From positions 1 to 64,000 of IMG/VR virus record IMGVR_UViG_3300050821_002050: a stretch of DNA of 64,000 nucleotides; one strand, given 5' to 3'. Below the pieces are notes generated by a model. That model made no database searches, was not told where the DNA came from, and saw only the letters and a list, made by a program, of their open reading frames with translations. Source of the stretch: a virus. Position numbers and translations under genes: made by a program. Positions within the stretch are counted from its first letter, which is position 1, and every line of letters begins with the position of its first letter. Positions 15,501 through 23,353 of this stretch are shown here, piece after piece.

Positions 15501-18137
15501 ATCGCTGCCGCGACCCTTGGCGTACTTCAGCCGGTCCTCGGCTTGCTTGGCCGCCCGGAACTCGTCGACTGCCTCTTCGGGGCCATGGCGGAGGATGCGT
15601 TCGTCCTCCCGGAATTTCTGGAGCTTCTCCTGTTTCGTCAGCGCTCGGCCAAGGGTGGGGTCGACTACCTTGCGCGAGGAGAGCAAGTTGCGCGCCTCAC
15701 GCGCCAACAGCCACTCGCGCGGCTTATGCGCTGGTACCCAGCCCTTCTCGGGGAAGCCATGGTGCGCGGCGCGCGCGAGGGTTTGCGCAGGCGTCTCTTT
15801 ATCAAGCTCGGCTTGTTCTCGATGCCCCTTCTCAAACCACTTCTTGACGGCCTCGTGCTTCTCAGCGTTCTTGGCCGCTGTCGCCACGGTGTTCGCCGTG
15901 ACCGGTTCGCCCTTTTCGTTCTTCAGGTCGCCGATCGGTACGCCGCCCTTGTTCTTACGAACGCGCTTGCCCTTGACGGCCTCCAGCGCGCTGTCGGGAG
16001 CGTTCCGCAGAGCCTCGGCCTTCTCGTGCTCGCCTGCAGCCTCGAACTTCTTGATGGCATCCTTGACGGCGGCGCGCTCCTTGACGGGCTTCGCAGGCGC
16101 GGCAGTCTCCGCCTCACGTTCAGCCTTCGCTTTCTTGAGTTGCTCTTGTTCGGCCCGCAGACGTGCGAGTTCCTCCGCGAGGTTCTCGTCCTCGGGGTTC
16201 GCTTTGGGGCCGCTCTTCTTGGGCTTCTCTTCGCCGACAAGCTCTTCCTTCGACGGATGGGAGCCACCGTCGTAGGTAGCGGGCTTCTCTTCTTTCGGTT
16301 CGACGAGCCCGCTTTTTTCCATCTCAGGGCGGATGGACTTCAACGGTAACGTAGAGCCCTTGTCGTACTTCGCGTCCCGCCATCCGGTCCCGGGCTCGTC
16401 ATCGACACGCGGGGCGTTCTCGGGCGATACCCCCTTCTGGAGGGCCCTCTTGCGCTTCAGCACCTCTCCTTCGTGCTGCATATTGAGCACGTTGCTCTTC
16501 TTAGACTTCGCGACCGCAGCTTCGGCTTTTGCCGGTTGGGCCGGTTGGGCCGGTTGGACCGGTAGGGTAGTTTGCTGCTCTGGCGCAGATTTTTTATTTG
16601 CGTTTTTCGATTTTGATTTCGCGGCTTCGCCCTTTCGAGCTTTATTTTTCTTCGCGTTCTCGAAGATGTTCGACGCGCCGGGCGAAGCAGGCCGCTCGGG
16701 CGTCACGACGCCGCGCTGCTCAAGGGTTTCTCGCGTCTTCCGCGCCGCCTCGGCCTCTTGCCGGGGGCCACTTACGGTGGCCGTAACCGGCTCGGTCGGG
16801 GGCAGGCCCTTTTCGGCGCGCAGTTTTGCGTTCTCGGCCTGCAACGCCTTGAGCGTGTCACCGATATTGGGTTCCTGCTTGGGCGTGAAAGCTGCTACCG
16901 GCTTGCTCGGGCGCACGTCCTCCTGTGTCGCCACGGCGTCGCCGGGCTTCGGGAAGCCGCCGTTGTCGTCCTCGGGCGGAGCCATGCGCTTGTTGCGCCC
17001 CTTCTTTCGGGGGACGCCAGCGTTGTCGTCGAGGTTGGCTCGGATGCCCGGATTGTTGGGATCAGCGGTTTTACTTGGGGCGTTCTGCTCGTTCGCCTGA
17101 TCCAGCGCGGCCTTTTGCGCCGGGTCTATGTCACCGGTCGTAACCTGCGAGTTGTCAGCCGGCGCACCTTTTTTCGTGCGGGTGGCGTCCGGTTTACCGG
17201 TCGCGGTGTTGCCCGCACTATCTGTGGGCTTGTTGTCATCCCGCGCGCCAACTGTCGCACCATCGGCATCAGGAGGAGTTTCGGGAAAGGCTGCCCCTTC
17301 AGTGTTGGTATCTTCAGCTTGGGTCTGCGTGGTCCCATCACCAACGTCTTCGTGCGCTTGCTCTGCGCCCGGGTTACGGGCCTCGCCGGGTCGGCCAGCA
17401 ACCTTGCCGACGCGCGCGGCGATGTTTTCACCGACGCGCTCACCAGCCTTGTTAATTGCTGTGCCAGCTCGATTGAAGCCCGGAGCGAAAGCACCGGCTG
17501 CGAACTGCAGTGCGAGGTCCCCGGCATCTTGGTCCTCCCCTTGGATGTAGTTGCCAATGGCTCCGACGGCGGACTGCACCGCACCTGCACCGCCGCGAGT
17601 AATCGCTTCGGCAACCGGTCGTCCGAACTTGTCGACGAGCGCGTTACCTGCTCCCTTGACGACGCTGCCCGGGCTCATGCCGATCATCTGACCGCCGATT
17701 TCACCCGCGAGCGAGGCGTAGTGGTGGGCCTTCTCGTTAGCCTGCATCTGCGCTTCGTCTTGATCGGCCCACTGTGGCGCGACCGCATGAAGCAGGTCGT
17801 GCTGTGCTTTCTCGGCAGCCGCCGAACCGGCAACGAAGCCGCCGAACCCAGCGGCCACCTGTGCGACTGGGCCAGCGGGCGTGGCCAACCCGGCACCGAC
17901 ACCTGCGCCTAGTGTACCAACTACGCCGGGGATCACGTTATGTGCGAACCTGCGCACGCCCGACATGAGCGCGCCTTCAGGCTCGGGGCCTTCGCCGTAT
18001 TCCTTTATGAAGTCCTGCGGGCTGAACTCTTTGATGAACCCCTGCGGGTCGAACTCGCGTGCGTTATCGTTCCCGCTGCTGGCTTGCGGGCCATGGTCTT
18101 CGATAAACTCTTGTGGGTCGAAATCATCGTCAGCCAT
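12519..18137 (-). CDS. Giant internal virion/ejection protein, 1872 aa
   Basis: The largest gene in the window. The N-terminus has three copies of an F-(D/S)-PQ-x-FI-(E/K)-(D/E) motif within 50 residues. A glycine/alanine-rich hydrophobic stretch follows (about 60-130), then about 900 residues of Lys/Glu/Ala coiled coil and disordered linker, including a 9-bp tandem repeat (PAQ). The C-terminal 500 residues are folded and similar in style to large polyvalent/internal proteins (SGNDLFTFGRYHYGMWNAYA, MGFLTFAIYPMMDKLAQF). Size, membrane-like segment and position suggest a T7 gp16-type protein injected with the DNA. The in-frame palindrome at 16772-16786 lies in the linker. No enzymatic motif was found. 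Confidence 0.6.
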   Translation of the reverse strand: MADDDFDPQEFIEDHGPQASSGNDNAREFDPQGFIKEFSPQDFIKEYGEGPEPEGALMSGVRRFAHNVIPGVVGTLGAGVGAGLATPAGPVAQVAAGFGGFVAGSAAAEKAQHDLLHAVAPQWADQDEAQMQANEKAHHYASLAGEIGGQMIGMSPGSVVKGAGNALVDKFGRPVAEAITRGGAGAVQSAVGAIGNYIQGEDQDAGDLALQFAAGAFAPGFNRAGTAINKAGERVGENIAARVGKVAGRPGEARNPGAEQAHEDVGDGTTQTQAEDTNTEGAAFPETPPDADGATVGARDDNKPTDSAGNTATGKPDATRTKKGAPADNSQVTTGDIDPAQKAALDQANEQNAPSKTADPNNPGIRANLDDNAGVPRKKGRNKRMAPPEDDNGGFPKPGDAVATQEDVRPSKPVAAFTPKQEPNIGDTLKALQAENAKLRAEKGLPPTEPVTATVSGPRQEAEAARKTRETLEQRGVVTPERPASPGASNIFENAKKNKARKGEAAKSKSKNANKKSAPEQQTTLPVQPAQPAQPAKAEAAVAKSKKSNVLNMQHEGEVLKRKRALQKGVSPENAPRVDDEPGTGWRDAKYDKGSTLPLKSIRPEMEKSGLVEPKEEKPATYDGGSHPSKEELVGEEKPKKSGPKANPEDENLAEELARLRAEQEQLKKAKAEREAETAAPAKPVKERAAVKDAIKKFEAAGEHEKAEALRNAPDSALEAVKGKRVRKNKGGVPIGDLKNEKGEPVTANTVATAAKNAEKHEAVKKWFEKGHREQAELDKETPAQTLARAAHHGFPEKGWVPAHKPREWLLAREARNLLSSRKVVDPTLGRALTKQEKLQKFREDERILRHGPEEAVDEFRAAKQAEDRLKYAKGRGSDAVDKAEAKVAMEQRGNTEETYHDRLEREEKEWLGQNYKEGTEVRPDPYDALRNRDKEWLAKNYPEGDFEHTKVDPEAIAEGVVEKAIKNKADNAERPKKTKDVTKEGEDEALKSSKKAREAEERAAALEEARFRAKMNVTPEERAKYEAAQAADDKRNAIGRANELARLAKEFGTDEKASLNINQIGHDVKALMKRFLNSKWSGSKVGANISHRDSSYSRSLTADELNNHGKWLRDLQKMFHTNEQTNKAANTALFQASDAMWHDSKEPDAKSKTAQQRRIFEARDADSAHVDLPGKQKGKTNLESLSAEDQRLYNEHLKEVFDENKLYKEGGDIFAPNNAARDVDDHISHLSDGETSEYNLLKNKDDPTSPEYNGLTVSASMSNNRNYFALEDRSGHRHIIQERDNGYNIWRNGKSQKIRDPKFEFEANKPYVYTDPKTGAKQTFTMREAMASEKEKHARGLGNTPAMLKYQHNAALSAFLTNSLMGQRFRNLKLLNKIINSPEFGKMSTTDGKLANDRGWKQTDFPNLKGADGKPIFMDPKMKEVFDSYAKSGFDTYDWWRNLNHNVTRLLFWMPTAHIANVGTHWFVGRGWDNITPAGLHSLIVDGAKAIKSVWNQDDLQKRLMRSGAGLIYPGVNTRNFAQGLASRVGTEMANGPKGVGWRRVADIIGVDPKALGEKFYDWSSRMMWHANDVFLTQRILELERKGMSTEQAIIHAERDIPNYQVPNRIMSSGEAGRFLSKVMSGNDLFTFGRYHYGMWNAYANMIKDAFHPKSSAADRIDAAGKMLAMGFLTFAIYPMMDKLAQFITGNEDASQTRRGPVSIPSHLYRASQGKEDPMSALRSTFTVTPLISTLIEAISGRDYRGKNIIEPGDVSDAFGENSGRQGRIRAGLKVGMQEAEHWVRGTVSPYGTLSNSYKKNPEDAGGPVGVGKAALKGIRDQAADVKNPSDAGANWERKSQKLNARDSRLREKHGGYGIGEDILNRATEGW
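16531..16563. repeat. 9-bp tandem repeat in ejection protein
   Basis: Three near-identical copies of a GGTTGGGCC-type unit. On the minus strand they encode PAQ-PAQ-PAK in a Pro/Ala/Lys-rich linker. This is low-complexity coding DNA, probably slippage-prone. Confidence 0.6.
16772..16786. repeat. Dispersed palindrome site 8
   Basis: TTACGG-TGG-CCGTAA; on the coding strand it reads EPVTATVSG in the disordered part of the giant internal protein. Confidence 0.9.
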
Positions 18138-20011
18138 TACTGGGCCTCAAGAATTTTTCGAACCGCTGCAGCATCCTTATGGTTGGGGTTGGCGTTCAGC
18201 CACGACTGTGCGCGCGCCCGTTTCGCCGGGTCCATCTTCTGTGCGCTCTGTGGCGTCGTAGGCGAGGAGGTGCGGGCCTGCGGGGTCGGAGCCTGCGGGG
18301 TCCCAGTGAACTGTTGATCCGCAGCGACGCGATACTTCTTCGCGATCTCGTTGTCCTCGTCGGTAAACCGCTGACCGGCAGCCATCTTGGCCTTGAGGTA
18401 GCCCAGCTCGCTCGTCTTGTCAGAGCGAGCGTCCTTGCGGGCTTCTTGGTCGTAGAGGAAATTGACGCGCGCCATCGCCGCGTCATGCTTCTGTTTGGTA
18501 GAGAACTCCCACTGCAGGGCCTTCTCATGGGCGATCCGCTCGTGCGACGCATCGGTCGCCGCTTTACCTTCGTTCTGAAGCCGCACTTTTTTCTCGGCGT
18601 TGACGCCCTCTAGGCGCTTACCTTCGAGCTTGTTCTTGCGCTCTTCGGCGGCGCTCTGCTCGTTCGCCATCCACTGCTGGCGGGCAGGCTCGGCGTTGAC
18701 GTTGCCCTTGCCGAACCGCAAGGTAGAACGTTCCTCTAGGTCAGAGCCGTAGGGGCTCTTCTGCTTGACCTTGCCGACGTAGTTGCCGTTCTTGTCGTGC
18801 GTGCCGGGGATCGGCGGTTGGTCACCGGGGCCAAGGCCGTGACGTGCGTTCTCGGTGTCGATCGCTTCGTCGCTCTTGAGATTGCCAGCGAACTCCATGT
18901 CGCGACCGGGATACTTGTCAAGGCTCTGCGCGTGCGGTCCCGAGTAGCGCTTCGGCTGATAGCCAGCGCCATCACGCAGGTTCTGCGCGTTGCTTTCTTC
19001 GTCGCTGGGACCCGCGCGACCCGGGATGGTGGAGCGATCCGGGTCTTTCTGCGGTGGCTTGGCGTCCTCCTCGTCGTCGTCAGCCTGATCTTGGGCCTTC
19101 AGCTTCGCTGCCGGGGACTGGGTCGGGGTCTGGGACTGTGGCGTGTCGCCGTCGCTCTGCATGCCAGCCTGCGCATTCGAAAGCCGCTGCAGCATCGCAG
19201 GCACGCCAGTGTTGAACACCTTGTCGAACTGGGCCTCGTTACCAACGTCGAGGACCTGTTTGAACTGCGGGATCGAGAGATTGTACTGCACGGTGTGCGT
19301 CGAGCCCGGCATCTGCACAACCGCGATCACGCCGTGATTGCCGTTCGGCGAGAAGATCACGTTCGACCCATCGGGCATGTGGTCCTGCGCCTTGTTCGCG
19401 GCGTCGATGGCCGCCTTCAGGTCGGGACGTTTCTCAGCGGACCCGTTGAGAGCCTGCAGCGCATAGGTGTTGTAGGTGCCCCAGAGGACGCGGTTGCCCT
19501 GCACCAGCGCCTTCCCGGCCTCAAGGCCATGCTTCATGACCGCGTCGTGGATGGCGTACACGCCAGTGTCGGCGGGCGTGTCACGGAGACCGCGCCGCGA
19601 CTGCGCATTGATCTTCTGGATCAGACCCGGATTGACCGCGCCCTCGCCCGCAAGCATCTTCTTGATGTTGTCTTGGCGTTGCTGGTCAGGACCGGCGTTG
19701 CCGAGTTGACCGTTCTGAGCGGGGGGCTGACCTTGCTGTTGAAGCGCCGCCTGCGCGGTGTCGTCGTCCTCGTCTTTGATCGCATTCGTGAAGCGGCCAC
19801 CCTGCTGGGCCACCTGCTGGTCAACGCCAGTGCTGTCGTCCTCGACGCCCTGACCTGAATTGACAACAGGCGCGGAGAGACCCTGCTCATCCTGCGGGTT
19901 GGGCGTGTTGATGGGCACGTTGGGGTTATGGCTCTCACCATCGTCAATGGCAGGAGGCGTGGGATCGTTCTGGGTGTCCGTCGGATCATAGTTGCCGTCA
20001 TCGAAAGCCAT
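18137..20011 (-). CDS. Internal virion protein, 624 aa
   Basis: The N-terminal 150 residues are acidic and disordered. A folded middle (GVYAIHDAVMKHGLEAGKA, then VLWGTYNTYALQALNG) is followed by another disordered region. A long charged helix (about 470-560) and a short helical end (RAQSWLNANPNHKDAAAVRKIL) complete it. The ATG at 20011 has GGAGG upstream; a GTG just before it is not needed. Lying between two other large, low-complexity late proteins, it is probably part of the ejected protein set. No enzymatic motif seen. Confidence 0.55.
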   Translation of the reverse strand: MAFDDGNYDPTDTQNDPTPPAIDDGESHNPNVPINTPNPQDEQGLSAPVVNSGQGVEDDSTGVDQQVAQQGGRFTNAIKDEDDDTAQAALQQQGQPPAQNGQLGNAGPDQQRQDNIKKMLAGEGAVNPGLIQKINAQSRRGLRDTPADTGVYAIHDAVMKHGLEAGKALVQGNRVLWGTYNTYALQALNGSAEKRPDLKAAIDAANKAQDHMPDGSNVIFSPNGNHGVIAVVQMPGSTHTVQYNLSIPQFKQVLDVGNEAQFDKVFNTGVPAMLQRLSNAQAGMQSDGDTPQSQTPTQSPAAKLKAQDQADDDEEDAKPPQKDPDRSTIPGRAGPSDEESNAQNLRDGAGYQPKRYSGPHAQSLDKYPGRDMEFAGNLKSDEAIDTENARHGLGPGDQPPIPGTHDKNGNYVGKVKQKSPYGSDLEERSTLRFGKGNVNAEPARQQWMANEQSAAEERKNKLEGKRLEGVNAEKKVRLQNEGKAATDASHERIAHEKALQWEFSTKQKHDAAMARVNFLYDQEARKDARSDKTSELGYLKAKMAAGQRFTDEDNEIAKKYRVAADQQFTGTPQAPTPQARTSSPTTPQSAQKMDPAKRARAQSWLNANPNHKDAAAVRKILEAQ

Positions 20012-20013
20012 CA

Positions 20014-20697
20014 CTAATCCTCCGTATCGGAGATCGCGCCGCCTTGCGCTTGTTTGTTCTCCGCAAGTGCGCGCGGCCCGTTCATCTGATGAATGCCAAG
20101 GTCGCGGCTCATCGGGTTGTTCAACTGGCTCGCCCCGTTATCGCCCGCATATTGGTCGTAGAGCCCGTAGGCTTTGCCTGCGAAGTTGTTGAGCGCGCCG
20201 CCGATCTTGAGCCCGAGAGGGCTGGTGGTCTGGTTGCGACGATCGTCGACGTTCGGTGACTGGTTCACGGTTGACCAATCGGGCCCGCCCGGTGCCACGC
20301 TTTCGTCGCGCTTGGTCGGGATGTTGCGACCCTCATCGCCCTCCGGGTAGTAGACGTTCGCGTCGCCTGTCCCCGTTGCGGGAGCCATGCCCGGGCTGTC
20401 GGGTGATCGCGGTTTGATGTCCAGCATCTGCTGTCCACCGCTCCCGTCAGCTCCGCCGCCGTCCGATAGACCGTGCTGCTGGTACATGTACTGCATGACC
20501 TGATCGACGCTGTTCAGCGCCTCAGACATATCGTTCTGTTCCGGTGTGCCATTGCTGTCGCCGCCGCCCGCCTTCGGATCAGCAGGGGCCGCAGACGCGC
20601 CATCGCTGTCGTCAGCGATCGCGCCACTGTCGGGTGCGCCGCCACCGCCCGTGTTGCTATCGTCCGTCGGGATCGCGCCCTCTTCATTGTCTGCCAT
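20014..20697 (-). CDS. Disordered acidic late protein, 227 aa
   Basis: Gly/Asp/Ser-rich throughout, with short helical pieces (SEALNSVDQVMQYMYQQHGL; NNFAGKAYGLYDQYAGD). Its stop abuts the start of the 624-aa gene (TAGTGATG). Probably a minor internal or tail-associated protein. Function inferred only from position. Confidence 0.5.
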   Translation of the reverse strand: MADNEEGAIPTDDSNTGGGGAPDSGAIADDSDGASAAPADPKAGGGDSNGTPEQNDMSEALNSVDQVMQYMYQQHGLSDGGGADGSGGQQMLDIKPRSPDSPGMAPATGTGDANVYYPEGDEGRNIPTKRDESVAPGGPDWSTVNQSPNVDDRRNQTTSPLGLKIGGALNNFAGKAYGLYDQYAGDNGASQLNNPMSRDLGIHQMNGPRALAENKQAQGGAISDTED

Positions 20698-20700
20698 GAC

Positions 20701-22125
20701 TTACCTCGTTGGAGCCGGTTTGGCCGGCGCGGAAGTCAGTCGCTTCTTGCGCGACTGGTCGATCAAATTCTGAAAAAATTCTTGGCCCTTCCACAGCGCC
20801 ACATCCTTCGGGATCACGAACTCGTCCGCGTTGAGATGGCCGGGAGCACCGCTCGGCATTCGCGTCGGCACGTCATCCGTGCGCGCGCCATGGCTCGGGC
20901 TCGCGCTTTGCGGCACATGACCGACGCCTGTGAACTGGCGTCCGCTGCTGTCGTAGTCGCCCACCCGGCCCCCGCGCGCCATATCGCCGCCGCCACTGTC
21001 GAAGCTCGACATATCGCCGCCGTTACCCTGATCGACACCAACGCCCGCGCCGTCGTTGTAGTCGCCGCCCGGGTCATTAGGGCTCGCACCCCCAGTCGGA
21101 GGCGGGTCGGTAAACCCTCCATCGCCACCGGGAGGTGTCGGCCATGCGCCGGGTTCTTCAATGGCACCGCTATCCGGTCCCTGCGGAATGTCGGTGCTTG
21201 AAGCGTCGGGTTGTGGTTGTCCACCGCCGCCACCCGAGAAGCTCTGCGAGCCAGCGCCGCTATGGTCAGGCATCCACGCCGGGCCACTCGACGAGCTGCC
21301 GGGGCCGCCGCTCCCGTCGCCGCCACCGCCGCCACCGCCGCTCTTCGAGCCGCTGTTGTTGCCACCGGACGAGGTGCTGGTGTTCTGACTGGTGCTTTGT
21401 GACTTGTTGGCCGAGAAGGGCAGCTTGGTCTGCATGCCGGTCGAGAGGAATTTGTCTGGGACGCCGTACAAGTTCGCGCCAGTGTTCGCGTTCGCAAGCT
21501 CGGCGTTGGACGCGCCAGTGTTCGCTTGGATCGCGGTGTTGTTGACGTTGGATATGGCAGCGGGGAGCTGCGCTCCCACCTGTACCGCTTGTCCGCGCAG
21601 GGCCTGACCGGTTTGGATGTCGGCCATACGCTGTTGGTTCTCCGCCCCCGCGATATTGGCGGAGTTCTGAATTTTCGCCGCTTCGTCGAGACCGGCGTAG
21701 CGACCATCAGAAGGATTGACACCGTAGGAGCGGAGGGCCTCTTCGCTTTGGTCAAGCGCAGACTTTCCAGCTTGGGCTTGAGTGGCACCCGCCATTCCCA
21801 TATCTGTGGCCATACGCGCAGGCGAGGCGTAGCTGTTTGCGTCAGCCACGAGTTGCGCGTTTTCAGGTGCGAAGAGGTTGTTGTACTGGTTCGTCAGGTT
21901 GGTCGACAGCCCGTTCATCTGAGATGACACGTTGAAAAAGTTGTCGACAGCCTGACTGGTAATGTTTGAGGTCTGATTGAACACGCTGCCAGCCCAGTCG
22001 TAGAGCTGGCTGGCATAGCCTTGAGCCTGCTGCGCGATCTGGTCGATGATGCTGTTCTCAGGCGTCTCAATCGGAAACGTAGAGGAGGTGCTCTGGGAGC
22101 TACCGCTGCTGCTGCTCATGGACAT
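20701..22125 (-). CDS. Internal virion protein, 474 aa
   Basis: A helical N-terminal half (residues 25-200: IIDQIAQQAQGYASQLYDW and so on) resembles T7 gp14-like or P22-type pilot proteins. A Gly/Ser/Asp/Pro-rich half follows, and the end is short and basic (VIPKDVALWKGQEFFQNLID). GAGG lies about 8 nt before the ATG. It is the first gene after promoter P22 (22154-22185) and may head a transcript for the three downstream internal proteins. Confidence 0.55.
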   Translation of the reverse strand: MSMSSSSGSSQSTSSTFPIETPENSIIDQIAQQAQGYASQLYDWAGSVFNQTSNITSQAVDNFFNVSSQMNGLSTNLTNQYNNLFAPENAQLVADANSYASPARMATDMGMAGATQAQAGKSALDQSEEALRSYGVNPSDGRYAGLDEAAKIQNSANIAGAENQQRMADIQTGQALRGQAVQVGAQLPAAISNVNNTAIQANTGASNAELANANTGANLYGVPDKFLSTGMQTKLPFSANKSQSTSQNTSTSSGGNNSGSKSGGGGGGGDGSGGPGSSSSGPAWMPDHSGAGSQSFSGGGGGQPQPDASSTDIPQGPDSGAIEEPGAWPTPPGGDGGFTDPPPTGGASPNDPGGDYNDGAGVGVDQGNGGDMSSFDSGGGDMARGGRVGDYDSSGRQFTGVGHVPQSASPSHGARTDDVPTRMPSGAPGHLNADEFVIPKDVALWKGQEFFQNLIDQSRKKRLTSAPAKPAPTR

Positions 22126-22153
22126 GGTTCGGGCCTCAAAAATACCTCCCCCA

Positions 22154-22185
22154 GCCCTATCACCGTGCCCTTAAGGGCAGGTTAA
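22154..22185 (-). promoter_or_regulatory. Late promoter P22 (CtrA-like box)
   Basis: On the minus strand TTAA-CCTGCCC-TTAA, then 11 nt, then TAGGGC. It lies 29 bp before the ATG of the 474-aa protein and right beside a dispersed palindrome. The second half-box sits in the 14-bp palindrome TGCCCTTAAGGGCA. Confidence 0.6.
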
Positions 22186-22190
22186 CCGGG

Positions 22191-22205
22191 TTACGGTGCC
22201 CGTAA
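22191..22205. repeat. Dispersed palindrome site 9
   Basis: TTACGG-TGC-CCGTAA. Intergenic, 3 bp beyond the stop of the 255-aa gene and 5 bp from the P22 box. Confidence 0.9.
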
Positions 22206-22208
22206 GTG

Positions 22209-22976
22209 TCAATGGAGGCTGACCTTGAGGGTCTTGATGTTGATTGTGGCAGCGAGGTTCGTCGACTGGCCGCTACCGCCATTTGCCGTGGCGAAGTCGA
22301 CCGCATGCTGGGGGGGACCGAGGTTACCAAGGCTGTAGTCGAGGAATTGATCCACCCACCCTTTGGAGCCGGTCACCTGAACCTGATCGGCAGTGTTACC
22401 CGAGGTGGACAGGACTGTCTTTTTCAGGTTGTCCTTCCACGTCGCTAGTCCAAAAATCATAGTCTTGACTTGAGACGCCGCGACGACGTTGAAGCTGATA
22501 TTCGACGTAAACTGCGAGAGATCGAACACCAAATAGCCGTCGATGTTGAAGAAGCAGGTGCCTCCGCCGCCGCCAGCCGGGCCTTGGGAGAACTGACCGT
22601 CTGTCACCATCTGGCCCAGCCACGCTGCAGAGCCCGCGTTTTTAGCGATTGTATCCGATGGAGTATGGCCCGCCCGCGCCGAGTTGGTGAAGCTAACCGC
22701 CTCCCGCTGCCATGCGTTAGTAGTGAGTGTCGCCGTGCCCGCGCCCGTTGGACCGTTGTTGATCGTAAAGGTCCCACCGGGAATAACGGGCTGTAACAGC
22801 GAGAACGGTGCACCTTGGATGTTCACGTCACTGAGGTTAAAGGTGAAGTTGAAAGGACCGTTTGGGTTGCCGACCCCGCCGTTGCTGGCGTACAGGATCG
22901 CGAACGGTCCACTGCCAAAGTGAACGTCGAGGATGGTAGAGAACAGGAAGTCTGGGGAGAAATCTACCTCGACCAT
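22209..22976 (-). CDS. Beta-rich structural protein, 255 aa
   Basis: The sequence alternates hydrophobic and Gly/Asn/Thr residues (NGPFNFTFNLSDVNIQG; VPGGTFTI-like), consistent with a beta-sandwich tail or fibre protein. The start MVEVDFSPDF at 22976 overlaps the previous gene by 13 bp; a GTG six bases upstream is possible. It follows the nozzle-like gene, so a tail-tip or adhesin role is plausible. Confidence 0.55.
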   Translation of the reverse strand: MVEVDFSPDFLFSTILDVHFGSGPFAILYASNGGVGNPNGPFNFTFNLSDVNIQGAPFSLLQPVIPGGTFTINNGPTGAGTATLTTNAWQREAVSFTNSARAGHTPSDTIAKNAGSAAWLGQMVTDGQFSQGPAGGGGGTCFFNIDGYLVFDLSQFTSNISFNVVAASQVKTMIFGLATWKDNLKKTVLSTSGNTADQVQVTGSKGWVDQFLDYSLGNLGPPQHAVDFATANGGSGQSTNLAATINIKTLKVSLH

Positions 22977-23353
22977 TTCCACTGTGCTCCGGTATTCTTG
23001 TCCGAGAAGACGAGCGCGTTGATCTGCTCAACATCCACCCAGTTCGGGCTGGTGTGATCGTTGTTTTGGAACACCCTGACCTTTTCCGTCACGCGGCTTA
23101 CTTCATTCCATTGCGGCTTCGGAGGCTTTTGCCCAGAGCTATTCGAGTTGGTGTTCAGTTGGTTGCCGAGCATCTTCAGCATCTGAAGGATTTGGTTGAT
23201 GATGCCCGCGATCTCGTTGTTGAACTGCTGCTGCGCTCCCGGCGAATTCGATGTAGGCGGCGAGACAGCACCGGGCAGCCCGGGAATATTCTTCGGGCCG
23301 GGTATTTGCGCCGCTGGTTTCGGCGGCAGATGACAGACGGGGTTCTGGCTCAT
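22964..23353 (-). CDS. Tail-associated protein, 129 aa
   Basis: A proline-rich N-terminus (HLPPKPAAQIPGPK), a helix with heptads (IAGIINQILQMLKMLGNQL), and a compact end (WNEVSRVTEKVRVFQNND). The mix of a trimeric-type helix and a small beta end suggests a needle or connector subunit. ATGA overlap with the nozzle-like gene. Confidence 0.5.
   Translation of the reverse strand: MSQNPVCHLPPKPAAQIPGPKNIPGLPGAVSPPTSNSPGAQQQFNNEIAGIINQILQMLKMLGNQLNTNSNSSGQKPPKPQWNEVSRVTEKVRVFQNNDHTSPNWVDVEQINALVFSDKNTGAQWKWSR

Noticed and set aside
14862-16349. A long plus-strand reading frame of 495 codons opposite the giant ejection protein, and others such as 16758-17912 and 18797-19858
   Set aside because: They are antisense shadows of GC-rich, Ala/Lys/Glu-rich coding DNA: biased Leu/Arg/Val composition, no ribosome sites, no domains, and a strong gene on the other strand.
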